Below, in pieces: positions 7,008 to 16,381 of a DNA stretch of 24,144 bases (the first letter of the stretch is position 1; each line of letters begins with the position of its first letter). The stretch comes from GCA-020352575 sp964600365 (GTDB taxonomy: Bacteria > Actinomycetota > Acidimicrobiia > Spongiisociales > JAENVV01). The notes under the pieces were generated by a model, which did not search any database, was not told where the DNA came from, and saw nothing but the letters and a program-made list of their open reading frames with translations. The stretch lies in assembly GCA_964600365.1 (NCBI GenBank), contig CAZRJG010000031.1:1-24144 (forward strand). Direction: 5' to 3'. The translations under genes were made by a program, and so were the position numbers.

Positions 7008-7767
7008 GGTCCTCCGCCCCGTCCTCGGCGTTCCCGTCCTCCTCCAGCAGGCGCGGCGGATGCTGCGGTCGTCGCTCATCGGGACACTCGTCGTGGCGAC
7101 CTCTTCGGACCCCTCCGACGACGCCCTCGCAGACCTCGTCGCCGACGCCGGCATCGCGGTGTACCGGGGCTCGCTGGACGACCTGCTCGACCGCCACCTC
7201 GGCGCCGGCCGGGAACACGACGCGAATGCCATCGTGAAGATCCCGAGCGACTGCCCGCTCATCGACCCCGAGGTCATCGACCTCGTGATCGACACCTTCC
7301 TCGAGTCGGACGCCGACTTCGTGTCCAACCTCCACCCGCCTTCGTGGCCCGATGGCCATGACGTCGAGATCATGCGGATGGAGGTGCTCGAGGAGGCCGG
7401 CAGGGAGGCGGAGAAGGGTTTCGAGCGGGAGCACACCACCCCGTTCATCTGGGAACGCGCCGACCGGTACCGGATCGCCAACGTCGCGTGGGATTCGGGC
7501 ATGGACCTCTCCATGTCCCACCGATGGACGGTCGACTACCCCGAGGACTTCGCCTTCGTGGAAGCCGTCTACCGCGCGTTCGGGAGCGAAGAGGACCCGA
7601 GTCCCGCGTTCGGCCTCTCCGACGTGCTCGACCTGCTGGAGCGCTCGCCGGAGATCGCCTCGCTCAACGCCCGCTATGCCGGCGTCAACTGGTACCGCCA
7701 TCATCTCGACGACCTGGCGACCGTACACTCCGACGCCACCCGATTCGCACCCGAGGAGCGTGCATGA
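6952..7767 (+). CDS. spsF: SpsF/NeuA-like cytidylyltransferase (CMP-sugar synthetase family)
   Basis: A protein of about 271 residues of the SpsF family in the NeuA/KdsB-type nucleotidyltransferase superfamily, which activates ulosonic acids with CTP. Seen: the N-terminal nucleotide-binding signature 'VMQARTSSTRLPGKVL' (family consensus QARMGSTRLPGKVL), then 'ANAIVKIPSDCPLIDPEVID', where 'SDCPL' is the usual metal-site region, and a C-terminal half with 'EREHTTPFIWE' and 'RWTVDYPEDF', standard for SpsF. GTG 6952 is preferred because GGTGG lies 6 nt upstream and homologues begin with the same residues; ATG 6946 is the alternative. The start lies inside the upstream gene, and the stop overlaps the transketolase start as ATGA. 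The acceptor sugar acid is unknown. Confidence 0.82.
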   Translation: MRVVTVMQARTSSTRLPGKVLRPVLGVPVLLQQARRMLRSSLIGTLVVATSSDPSDDALADLVADAGIAVYRGSLDDLLDRHLGAGREHDANAIVKIPSDCPLIDPEVIDLVIDTFLESDADFVSNLHPPSWPDGHDVEIMRMEVLEEAGREAEKGFEREHTTPFIWERADRYRIANVAWDSGMDLSMSHRWTVDYPEDFAFVEAVYRAFGSEEDPSPAFGLSDVLDLLERSPEIASLNARYAGVNWYRHHLDDLATVHSDATRFAPEERA

Positions 7768-8615
7768 CCCCCGAACGAACGGCCGAACTCGAGGCGATGG
7801 CCCTCCGGGTGCGCGCGCACATCATCGGGATGTCCACGAACGGGGGCTGCTTCATCGGGGCGTCCCTCTCCTGCGCCGATCTCATCGTGCACCTGTACGA
7901 GGAGTTCCTCGACATCGCAGCGCCGGACGACCCCGACCGCGATCTCCTCTTCCTGTCGAAGGGGCACGACGTGCCGGCGCTGTACGGCACCTTCGTCGAA
8001 CGGGGCTGGATGCCCGAAGAGCGCCTCGCCAACCACCTCTCCCCCGCCGATTCGATCTACTGGCACCCGAACCGCGCGATCCCAGGAGTCGAGTTCCACT
8101 CCGGATCCCTCGGCCACCTCCTCCCTGTCTGCGTGGGTGTCGCCATGGAGGCCCGCATGTCGGGGAGCGATCGGAAGGTGGTCGTGATCACCGGCGACGG
8201 CGAACTGAACGAGGGGACGAACTGGGAGGCCCTCCTCGTCGCCGCCGCCCATGCGTTGGACAACCTCGTCGTGGTGGTCGATCGGAACGCATTCCAGGCC
8301 AACATGCGCACCGAGGACCTCACCCCCCTCGAACCGCTCGAGCGGAAGTTCGCCGAGTTCGGCGCTGGTGAGGTCCGCAGGGTCGACGGCCACGACTTCG
8401 CGGCCATGGCCGAGGCATTCGACGGCCTCCCCGCCGGTGGCGGGCCGAGCGTGGTGATCGCCGACACGATTCGCGGCAAAGGCCTTCCATCAATCGCAGA
8501 ACGCGCGGACCGGTGGTTCGTCAACTTCACGGCTCAGGAGGTGGAGGGCCTCCTCGCGGAACTGCGCGGCGAGGGTCCGGCCGATCTCACCTCCGAGACG
8601 TTGGTGGTGCGCTGA
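7764..8615 (+). CDS. Transketolase, N-terminal (thiamine-diphosphate binding) subunit
   Basis: A 283-residue N-terminal half of transketolase, complete as a separate subunit. Seen: 'IGASLSCADLIVHLY', 'LSKGHDVPALYG', 'GVEFHSGSLGHLLPVCVG' and the thiamine-diphosphate/Mg motif beginning 'GDGELNEG' (G144-E147) and ending 'VVDRNAFQ'. In housekeeping transketolases the 'GSLGQGLS' loop is usual; here it reads 'GSLGHLLP'. The partner subunit follows with a 1-nt overlap. Transketolases move a two-carbon ketol unit between sugars. The position between a cytidylyltransferase and an aminotransferase implies building or breaking a precursor of an unusual sugar, rather than central pentose phosphate metabolism. 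A good GAGGAG ribosome-binding site lies 5 nt before the start. Confidence 0.88.
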   Translation: MTPERTAELEAMALRVRAHIIGMSTNGGCFIGASLSCADLIVHLYEEFLDIAAPDDPDRDLLFLSKGHDVPALYGTFVERGWMPEERLANHLSPADSIYWHPNRAIPGVEFHSGSLGHLLPVCVGVAMEARMSGSDRKVVVITGDGELNEGTNWEALLVAAAHALDNLVVVVDRNAFQANMRTEDLTPLEPLERKFAEFGAGEVRRVDGHDFAAMAEAFDGLPAGGGPSVVIADTIRGKGLPSIAERADRWFVNFTAQEVEGLLAELRGEGPADLTSETLVVR

Positions 8616-9528
8616 TGCAGCCGTACGAGCAGGTGCTCGCCGACCACATGGCCGCCGACGAGCGGATCGTCGTGCTCACGGCAGAGAACCGGGCAGCGTT
8701 GCGAAACCTCCCCGACCTCGTGGGAGATCGCTTCATCGACTTCGGGATCGCCGAGCAGACCATGATCGGTGCCGCCGCCGGCATGGCCTCTCGCGGACGC
8801 GTGCCGGTCGTCCACGCGCTGGCGACCTTCCTCACACTCCGCGCCTTCGAGTTCATCCGCACCGACGTCGGCATCCCCGCCCTCCCGGTGAAGATCATCG
8901 GCGGCGTCCCGGGCTTCCTCTCGGACGGCAACGGCCCCACCCACCAGGCCATCGAGGACCTTGCCCTCATGTGGGGCATCCCCGACATGGCACTCTTCTG
9001 CCCGGCCGACGAGGAGGAACTCGTTGAAGGCCTGCCGTGGGTACTCGAGACCCCTGGCCCCGTCTACGTCCGCCACATCGGGGCCTCGCGCCGCGTCGAC
9101 CACACCGCGCCATTCGCCCCCGGAGTGGCCGAAACGCTCGTGGGAGGCGGCGCAGACGTGTCGATCCTCACCTACGGGTTCTGTGCCGCCATCGCGGTCG
9201 AGACCGCCAATCGGCTCGCGGCGAGTGGGCTCGACGTCCGCGTCGAGCACCTCAGGACGCTTGCCCCACTCGATGAGGACGCCATCCTGCGCGCCGGACG
9301 CACATCGCGCCTCGTCGTCACCCTCGAGGACCATTTCGAGTTCTCAGGGCTGGGCGCGATCGTGGCGCCGATCTACCTCCGCTCCCGGATGGCTCCGGCC
9401 CTGGAGGTGATCGGATTGCCGACGTGGTTCCGACCCGGCCGGCTCGATGAGGTCTTGGAGGCAGCCGGTTTCACCCCCGATGCGCTCGCAGCTCGAATCA
9501 ACCGACGACTCTCCGAGGAGGAGACGTG

Positions 9529-9529
<1 letters not shown>
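8615..9529 (+). CDS. Transketolase, C-terminal (pyrimidine-binding) subunit
   Basis: A 304-residue partner of the preceding subunit. It carries the pyrimidine-binding domain with the conserved catalytic glutamate in 'DFGIAEQTMIGAAAGMA' (E47), which activates thiamine diphosphate, then 'LATFLTLRAFEFIRTDV' and 'SDGNGPTHQAIEDLALM', and a transketolase C-terminal domain from about residue 180 ('DVSILTYGFCAAIAVETA', 'VVTLEDHFEFSGLG'). The split arrangement resembles two-gene transketolases found in archaea and in some surface-polysaccharide clusters. Start codon ATG overlaps the upstream stop by one base (TGATG), implying coupled, equimolar synthesis of a heteromeric enzyme. No domain is missing. 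Confidence 0.88.
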
Positions 9530-10862
<1,333 letters not shown>

Positions 10863-10866
<4 letters not shown>

Positions 10867-11663
10867 GCGGATTCGACCTCACCGGGCGGGTGGCCATCGT
10901 CACCGGAGCCCTCGGCCTCCTTGGCAGGGAACACTGCCGGGCGCTGGGACGCGCGGGCGCCACCGTCATCGCCGCCGACCTCGACGGCGATGACGTCGCC
11001 TCGTTCGCCGCCACGGTGAACGAGGCGACGGGTGTGGCCCTCGACGTCACGAACCCCGCCTCCCTCGAGGCGGCGCGCGACCGGGTCCTCGCAGAGTACG
11101 GACGCATCGACGTCCTGGTGAACAACGCGGCCGTGAACGACATGTTCGAGAGCCCCGCGATGGCCGCCGAGCAGAGCCGTTTCGAGCGTTACCCACTCGA
11201 GCAGTGGGAGCGGAGCCTCCGCGTGAACGTCACCGGCGTGTTCCTCGCATCGCAGGTGCTCGGCACTCCCATGGCAGAGGCCGGCTCCGGCTCGATCATC
11301 AATGTCGCGTCGACCTACGGCCTCGTCGGTCCCGACCAGCGGATCTACGTCGCCCCCGACGGGTCGCAGGCCATGTACAAGTCCCCCGCCTATCCGGCGA
11401 CCAAGGGCGCCGTGGTCAACTTCACCCGCTTCCTTGCCGCCTACTGGGGCCCGCGTGGCGTCCGGGTGAACACCCTCTCCCCCGGCGGTGTTGAGAACGA
11501 CCAGGAGGAGTGGTTCGTCGAGAACTACGCGAACCGGACCCAACTGGGCCGCATGGCCCAGCCCGACGACTACCACGGCGCCGTCGTCTTCCTTGCGTCC
11601 GATGCGTCGAAGTACATGACCGGGGCGAACCTGGTCGTCGACGGAGGGTGGACGGCATGGTGA
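10863..11663 (+). CDS. Short-chain dehydrogenase/reductase in the sugar operon
   Basis: A 266-residue classical SDR oxidoreductase. Seen: the NAD(P)-binding motif 'VTGALGLLG' near the N-terminus, 'AADLDGDD' at the end of the second strand (an acidic residue here favours NAD), 'LVNNAA', and the catalytic serine (S150 in 'NVASTYG'), tyrosine (Y177) and lysine (K181) in 'YPATKGA'. It ends with the usual 'TGANLVVDGGWT'. The sequence style resembles SDRs called PtmA-like in legionaminic/nonulosonate loci. A likely role is to oxidise a hydroxyl of the sugar intermediate to the carbonyl that the neighbouring aminotransferase then aminates; this is inference from order. Overlaps: 4 nt with the aminotransferase, 7 nt with the phosphatase. 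Confidence 0.88.
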
Positions 11664-12166
11664 CCCCGATCCGGCTCGTCATCACCGACTGCGACGGCGT
11701 CCTCACCGACACCGGCGTGTACTACGACGGCTCGGGAGAGGTGCTCAAACGCTTCTCGATTCGCGACGGGATGGGAGTCGAGCGGCTCCGGGTCCACGGC
11801 GTGGAGACCGCCATCGTCTCGGGAGAGGCTTCGCCCCCCCTCCGGGCCCGGGCGGCGAAACTCGCGATCGCCGAACAGCACCTCGGCGTACGCGACAAGG
11901 TCGCCGTGCTCAAGGACCTCTGTGCGCGCAAGGGCCTCACAGAAGCCGAAGTCGCCTATATCGGCGACGATGTGAATGACGTGCCGATCATGCGTCGTGT
12001 CGGCCTCGCAGGTTGTCCGGGTGATGCCATGGCGGCGGCGCGAGACGTTGCGACCATCGTGTGCTCGGCGACCGGTGGCAACGGGGCATTCCGCGAGTTC
12101 GCCGAGGCGGTGCTGGAACACAACGGGACCACGAGCAACCACTACGAAGAGGACAACACCACATGA
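11657..12166 (+). CDS. KdsC-like HAD phosphatase
   Basis: A 169-residue HAD-superfamily phosphatase with the minimal KdsC/YrbI architecture. Seen: the nucleophile motif 'TDCDGVLTD' (D11, D13), 'FSIRDGMGVERL', the second-motif serine in 'IVSGEAS', and the metal-binding 'YIGDDVNDVPIM' motif. KdsC-type enzymes remove the terminal phosphate of Kdo-8-phosphate or of nonulosonate-9-phosphates after PEP condensation; its presence implies that the operon's condensation product is phosphorylated. GGAGGG lies 8 nt before the chosen ATG; the adjacent GTG is a less likely start. The last dozen residues are polar and disordered-looking. Start and stop both overlap neighbours. The gene symbol is left blank because the substrate need not be Kdo-8-P. 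Confidence 0.88.
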   Translation: MVTPIRLVITDCDGVLTDTGVYYDGSGEVLKRFSIRDGMGVERLRVHGVETAIVSGEASPPLRARAAKLAIAEQHLGVRDKVAVLKDLCARKGLTEAEVAYIGDDVNDVPIMRRVGLAGCPGDAMAAARDVATIVCSATGGNGAFREFAEAVLEHNGTTSNHYEEDNTT

Positions 12167-13038
12167 CTTCCAGCCTCATGCTCGGACACCGCACGATCGG
12201 CACGGGCCACCCCGTCTACATCATCGGCGAGATCGGGATCAACCACAACGGCGACGTGGAGGTCGCAAAGCGACTCATCGACGGCGCCGTCCAGGCGGGA
12301 TGCGACGCGGTCAAGTTCCAGAAGCGCACCCCAGAGATCTGCACCCCACGGGACCAGTGGGACAAGGAACGGGACACGCCGTGGGGCCGCATGACCTACA
12401 TCGACTACCGCCACAAGGTGGAATTCGGTGCCGATGAGTACGCCGAGATCGACGCCTACTGCACCGAGCGTGGAATCCACTGGACGGCCTCATGTTGGGA
12501 CGTGCCAAGCGTCGAGTTCATGGAGCGCTTCTCGCCGCCGTTCTACAAGGCCGCCTCCGCATCACTCACCGACCTCGAACTCCTTGCCGAGATGAAGAAC
12601 ACCGGCCGGCCACTCATGATCTCGACTGGCATGTCGACGATGGACGAGATCGAACGAGCAGTGGAACACCTCGGTACCGACCGGCTTGCCATCGCCCACG
12701 CCACCTCTGCCTATCCCTGCGAGGTCGGCGAGCTGAACCTCCGCATGATCCACACCCTCGGCGAGGCATACCCGGGAGTCCCCATCGGGTACTCCGGCCA
12801 TGAGACGGGCCTCGCCCCGACACTTGCCGCCGTGGCCCTCGGGGCGAGGTTCGTCGAACGCCACATCACGGTCGATCGTGCCATGTGGGGGTCCGACCAA
12901 GCGGCCTCTGTGGAGATGACCGGGCTTCGAAGTCTCGTGCGCAACGTCCGTGACATCGAGGCGGCGCTCGGCGATGGCGTGAAGCGTGTCTACGAGTCCG
13001 AGGTCGGCGCCCGGGCGAAGCTGCGCCGCGTGATGTGA
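12163..13038 (+). CDS. spsE: SpsE/NeuB-like PEP-condensing ulosonate synthase without SAF domain
   Basis: A 291-residue TIM-barrel synthase of the NeuB/SpsE family, which joins phosphoenolpyruvate to an aldose to give a 3-deoxy-2-ulosonic acid. Seen: 'IIGEIGINHNGDVEVAKRLI' at the start, 'AGCDAVKFQKRTPE', 'WTASCWD', 'KAASASLTDLELL', 'ISTGMST', 'HATSAYP' and 'IGYSGHETG', then 'VERHITVDRAMWGSDQ', all core barrel motifs. Family members are normally about 340-350 residues with a C-terminal SAF/antifreeze-like domain; this one stops at 'GARAKLRRVM', exactly where that domain would begin. The next gene starts at the stop codon and has no SAF domain. The substrate is probably unlike N-acetylmannosamine. 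Confidence 0.87.
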   Translation: MTSSLMLGHRTIGTGHPVYIIGEIGINHNGDVEVAKRLIDGAVQAGCDAVKFQKRTPEICTPRDQWDKERDTPWGRMTYIDYRHKVEFGADEYAEIDAYCTERGIHWTASCWDVPSVEFMERFSPPFYKAASASLTDLELLAEMKNTGRPLMISTGMSTMDEIERAVEHLGTDRLAIAHATSAYPCEVGELNLRMIHTLGEAYPGVPIGYSGHETGLAPTLAAVALGARFVERHITVDRAMWGSDQAASVEMTGLRSLVRNVRDIEAALGDGVKRVYESEVGARAKLRRVM

Positions 13039-14162
13039 TGGCGGAGATCGTCGAGGTCAACGCATCCGACGCCCGGCGGATCCGGGCGTTCACGGAACTC
13101 CCCCACCGCCTCTACGCCGACCACCCCGGTTGGGCCCCGGACGGCCTGCTCTCCGACCAGCGTCGCCAACTCGACCCCGACCGCCATCCGTTCCACCGCC
13201 ACTCGGCGGCTGCCTTCTTCCTCGCCGAGGTCGATGGTGCGCCGGTGGGCAGGATCTCTGCCATCGACAACCGCCGGTTCAACGAGTACCAGGACTCCTC
13301 CACCGCATTCTTCGGCCACTTCGACGCCATCGACGACCCGGTCGTCGTCTCCGAACTGGTGCACGCCGCCGCCGACTGGGCCCGCAGCCGGACCCTCTCC
13401 GAGATGAACGGACCCCGGGGGTTGCTCGGCTTCGACGGTTCGGTGATGGTGGAAGGCTTCGACTCGTCACCGATCCTGGGCGTGCCCTACAACCCACCGC
13501 ACTACGACCCCCACCTCCGAGCCGCGGGGCTGGAGCCCGAGGAGGACTTCCTCACCGGCTACATCTACGCCTCGACCTCCATACCCGACGCCGTGTACGG
13601 CATCGCCGACAAGGTGGCCGAGAAGGGGAACTATGCCATCAAGCGCTTCTCGTCGCGCCGAGAGCTCGCCCAGTGGGTGCCGGCGATCAAGGAGGCATAC
13701 CTCACCTCGGTGGCGGAGCTTGCGTCCTTCTACCCACCCACGGACGGGGAAATCGACGACCTCATTGGCACGGTGCTCAGGATCGCCAACCCGAAGGGCA
13801 TTTCGCTCGTGCTCCACGACGGAGACGTCGTGGGATTCCTTTTCTCGTACCCCAACCTCGCTCCCGCCCTCCGAGCAGCCCGCGGGCGCCTCCTCCCGAC
13901 CGGCTGGTGGCACCTCCTCCGGGCCCGTTCCGCCGAACGGTGGTACTGCGTGAACGGTCTCGGCCTTCTCCCGGACCATCGTGGCCGAGGGGCGAACGCC
14001 ATGCTGTACGCCACGCTTGCGCGCACCGCCACAGAGCTCGGGTGGGAAGGCGGCCACATCCTCCAGGTCGCAGCCGGCAACGTTGCCTCGGTGAAGGACA
14101 TGGAGAAGCTCGCGACCGTGTGGACGTCTCGCCACCGACGCTATCGCATGTCCCTCCTCTGA
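13038..14162 (+). CDS. GNAT-family acyltransferase-like protein (YghO-like)
   Basis: A protein of about 374 residues related to long GNAT proteins of the YghO type. The C-terminal third carries the acetyl-CoA loop 'LLPDHRGRGANAML' (R315-GRGA) and the following 'ILQVAAGNVASVKDMEKL', typical of GNAT motif A and B. The N-terminal half has 'LPHRLYADHPGWAP' and 'NEYQDSSTAFFGHF', seen in the same family, and may be a second, degenerate GNAT fold. Start: ATG overlapping the synthase stop by one base (TGATG); a GTG one codon earlier is also possible. As last gene of the coupled series it could acylate the amino sugar, but family members' substrates are not established, so this is a guess from position. 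Confidence 0.75.
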   Translation: MAEIVEVNASDARRIRAFTELPHRLYADHPGWAPDGLLSDQRRQLDPDRHPFHRHSAAAFFLAEVDGAPVGRISAIDNRRFNEYQDSSTAFFGHFDAIDDPVVVSELVHAAADWARSRTLSEMNGPRGLLGFDGSVMVEGFDSSPILGVPYNPPHYDPHLRAAGLEPEEDFLTGYIYASTSIPDAVYGIADKVAEKGNYAIKRFSSRRELAQWVPAIKEAYLTSVAELASFYPPTDGEIDDLIGTVLRIANPKGISLVLHDGDVVGFLFSYPNLAPALRAARGRLLPTGWWHLLRARSAERWYCVNGLGLLPDHRGRGANAMLYATLARTATELGWEGGHILQVAAGNVASVKDMEKLATVWTSRHRRYRMSLL

Positions 14163-14171
14163 CCGCAGCGA

Positions 14172-14190
14172 TACCGCCCGGCGGTACCAT
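14172..14190 (+). promoter_or_regulatory. Putative promoter with overlapping palindrome before the PhyH gene
   Basis: TACCAT (14185-14190) fits a -10 element about 30 nt before the ATG, which also has an AAGGAAG ribosome-binding site. A perfect palindrome with 7-bp arms, TACCGCC-C-GGCGGTA (14172-14186), overlaps its first bases. It could be an operator, or a weak stem at the end of the upstream operon; no U-tract follows. Confidence 0.4.
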
Positions 14191-14219
14191 CAGGGCCACG
14201 AGCGAAAGGAAGTTCCCAG

Positions 14220-15128
14220 ATGGCCATTGACGCCGCACGACGCGCCGAACTCCGCGAGAAGGGGTTCGTCGTGGTCCCCGGGCTTCTCTCCCCCGAGGAG
14301 GTGGAGACCTACCAGGGCATGCTCATGGAGATGAGTGGGATCTCCCCCGAAAGCTGGTCGAGTTCCGGGCGCGGTTTCGGCGGGTGGAACCTCACCGACG
14401 GCGTGTCGAAGAAGAAGAACTTCTGGGGCCTCATCGACCACCCGAAGCTCCTCGATCACCTCCGCGCACTCCTCGGCGACGACGTGAAGTACCTGCAGCA
14501 CTCCGATCTCCAGGTCGGGTTCAGTGCGGTCTCCTGGCACCGTGACAACGTCCATCGCACGTATGGCATCGGCCGTGACTGGGACGAGGACGACACCCGG
14601 CCCTACGACCTCGTTCGCGTCGGCATCTACCTGCAGTCCTTCGAAGAGTCCAACTTCAGGCTCGGCTTCATCCCGGGCTCGCACCGCCTCCGGTCTGGTG
14701 GGTCGACGATCGCTCGGAAGCTCAACGAGGCGAAGTTCAAGGTGATGGGTGGGCTGGCATGGCTCGGTCCGCGGATCCAGGAGCTCACACCGGGCGCGGA
14801 GTGGGTGGCCACCAATCCGGGCGACTGCATCATCTTCGACCCCCGGATCCTCCACTCCGGCTCGTACATCGACGCGCTCAAGCTCTCGATGTTCGTGGGG
14901 TACGGGGTCCCGAGCGACCACTTCGCCGACCTCCAGAACTACTACCGGCATGTGCGGCCAGAGCTTGGGTACGAGGAGTTCTCGGACGAGCTCGTCGCCT
15001 ACTTGCGGGAGCGGGACCTGTTCGCCGAGGGCATCGAGGACACCGACGAGATTCCCGACGCCTACGTCCCGACCGCGGCCCTACGCAAGGTCGTGGAGCG
15101 CCGGACCAAGGAGAGCGCCGGCTCGTAG
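14220..15128 (+). CDS. PhyH-family Fe(II)/2-oxoglutarate dioxygenase
   Basis: A 302-residue phytanoyl-CoA dioxygenase-like protein with a double-stranded beta-helix fold. Iron ligands are visible: H107 and D109 in 'WHRDNVH' and the distal H212 in 'RILHSGSY'. At the position that normally holds the 2-oxoglutarate-binding arginine, about ten residues later, I see lysine (K221 in 'DALKLSMF'). Members hydroxylate very varied small molecules, including lipids, osmolytes and sugars. A 57-nt gap with its own putative promoter separates it from the sugar operon, so it may be co-regulated or independent. Start is supported by AAGGAAG upstream. Its stop lies 7 nt from the convergent aminotransferase stop. 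The substrate is unknown. Confidence 0.83.
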   Translation: MAIDAARRAELREKGFVVVPGLLSPEEVETYQGMLMEMSGISPESWSSSGRGFGGWNLTDGVSKKKNFWGLIDHPKLLDHLRALLGDDVKYLQHSDLQVGFSAVSWHRDNVHRTYGIGRDWDEDDTRPYDLVRVGIYLQSFEESNFRLGFIPGSHRLRSGGSTIARKLNEAKFKVMGGLAWLGPRIQELTPGAEWVATNPGDCIIFDPRILHSGSYIDALKLSMFVGYGVPSDHFADLQNYYRHVRPELGYEEFSDELVAYLRERDLFAEGIEDTDEIPDAYVPTAALRKVVERRTKESAGS

Positions 15129-15135
15129 CCCCCGC

Positions 15136-16344
15136 TCAACTCAGTCGCGAGAGGGCGTCATCCAACCGGGCGACGCCCTCTTCGATATCTGCGTCCGTGA
15201 TGGTGAGGGCGGGAGCGAGGCGCACCACATCGGCACCGGCTCGCAGGACCATCACCCCGGCTTCGAACGCCGCACTCGTGACGTCGCCTGCGCGACCGGC
15301 CCAGTCGCCCTCGAGCACGCATCCCAGCCAGAGGCCCATCCCACGGACCTCCGACCACATCCCGTGACGGGCGCCGACTTCAGCGAGGCGCCCACGGAGG
15401 ACGCCTTCCTTGCGCCGCACGTCGGCGAGGAAGGCCGGGTCGTCGACGACTTCGAGGACCTTCTCGGCTACCGCTGCCGCGAGGGGATTCCCCCCGAATG
15501 TCGAGCCGTGCGTTCCCACCACGAACGACGCGGCCACCTCGTCGGTGGTGAGCATGGCCCCGATGGGGAAGCCACCCCCGAGGCCCTTGGCGGTTGTAAG
15601 GATGTCGGGCACCACGTCGTACGCCTCGTAGGCGTAGAGCCATCCGGTACGACCGACGCCCGATTGCACCTCGTCGAAGATGAGCAGGGCGCCGTTGGCC
15701 GTGCAGAGTTCCCGAAGTCGCCGGAGGAACACGGGATCTGCGGGCATGAGGCCGCCCTCGCCCTGAACGGGCTCCACGAGCACCGCCGCGGTGCGATCGG
15801 AGAGTGCCTCGCCGAGCGCGTCGAGGTCGTTGAAGGGCAGATGGGTGAGACCCTCGGGCACGGGGCCGAAACCGGTCCGGTACGCCTCGGTCCCACCGGC
15901 GGTGACGGTGAGGAAGGTGCGGCCGTGGAAGGACTTGTGGAAGGAGATGATCTCGAACCGATCGGATTCGCCCCGGTCGTACGCGAACCGCCGAGCGAGC
16001 TTGAGGGCCGCCTCATTCGCCTCGGCGCCCGAATTGCAGAACAGGACCTTGTCGGCGAACGTCCGCTCGGTGAGCGACCTCGCCAGGGCGATCCCGGGCG
16101 CATGGGTGTAGGCGTTCGAGACGTGCCAGAGCTTCGCTGCCTGGGCCTCCAGGACCTCCACCAGCGCAGGGTGGGCATGACCGAGGGCGTTCACCGCGAT
16201 CCCGGCCGCGAGGTCGATGTACTCCCGCCCATCGGTGTCCCACACACGGGACCCCTCGCCTCGATCGAGCAGGGCGGGTGCGGGCGCGTAGTTGGGGACG
16301 AAGACGGGGTCGTAATCGGCGCGTGTGAGGGAGTGTTCAGGCAT
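15136..16344 (-). CDS. argD: Acetylornithine/succinylornithine aminotransferase (ArgD/AstC family)
   Basis: A 402-residue class III PLP aminotransferase. Seen: 'WDTDGREYIDLAAGIAVNALGHAHP', 'FCNSGAEANEAALKLAR', 'SFHGRTFLTVTAGG', 'VEPVQGEGG', 'FDEVQSGVGRTG' and the PLP lysine in 'TTAKGLGGGFPIGAML', all standard for ArgD/AstC. Biosynthetic ArgD and catabolic AstC cannot be separated by eye; being divergent from an M20 hydrolase-AstA-AstB series favours N2-succinylornithine transamination in arginine breakdown. ATG at 16344 is chosen because homology begins there and TACACT ends 9 nt upstream, suggesting a leaderless mRNA; the open frame extends 13 codons further. Convergent with the PhyH gene. 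It shares a very short promoter region with the M20 gene. Confidence 0.88.
   Translation of the reverse strand: MPEHSLTRADYDPVFVPNYAPAPALLDRGEGSRVWDTDGREYIDLAAGIAVNALGHAHPALVEVLEAQAAKLWHVSNAYTHAPGIALARSLTERTFADKVLFCNSGAEANEAALKLARRFAYDRGESDRFEIISFHKSFHGRTFLTVTAGGTEAYRTGFGPVPEGLTHLPFNDLDALGEALSDRTAAVLVEPVQGEGGLMPADPVFLRRLRELCTANGALLIFDEVQSGVGRTGWLYAYEAYDVVPDILTTAKGLGGGFPIGAMLTTDEVAASFVVGTHGSTFGGNPLAAAVAEKVLEVVDDPAFLADVRRKEGVLRGRLAEVGARHGMWSEVRGMGLWLGCVLEGDWAGRAGDVTSAAFEAGVMVLRAGADVVRLAPALTITDADIEEGVARLDDALSRLS
15150..15181 (+). terminator. Candidate hairpin terminator at the PhyH/argD convergence
   Basis: AGAGGGCGTC (15150-15159) and GACGCCCTCT (15172-15181) can form a 10-bp stem with a 12-nt loop. 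It lies 22 nt after the PhyH stop, inside the end of the opposing aminotransferase gene. No long U-tract follows, so function is uncertain. Confidence 0.35.
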
Positions 16345-16353
16345 GGCCGCGCG

Positions 16354-16370
16354 AGTGTACCGGGTACGCT
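16354..16370. promoter_or_regulatory. Back-to-back -10 elements between argD/astC and the M20 gene
   Basis: TACACT on minus (16354-16359) ends 9 nt before the aminotransferase ATG. TACGCT on plus (16365-16370) ends 11 nt before the M20 ATG. Together they form an imperfect palindrome (AGTGTACC-G-GGTACGCT, 7 of 8 arm positions paired). The two polymerase footprints would overlap, so the two directions probably exclude each other. Confidence 0.45.
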
Positions 16371-16381
16371 TCTGGGCACTC

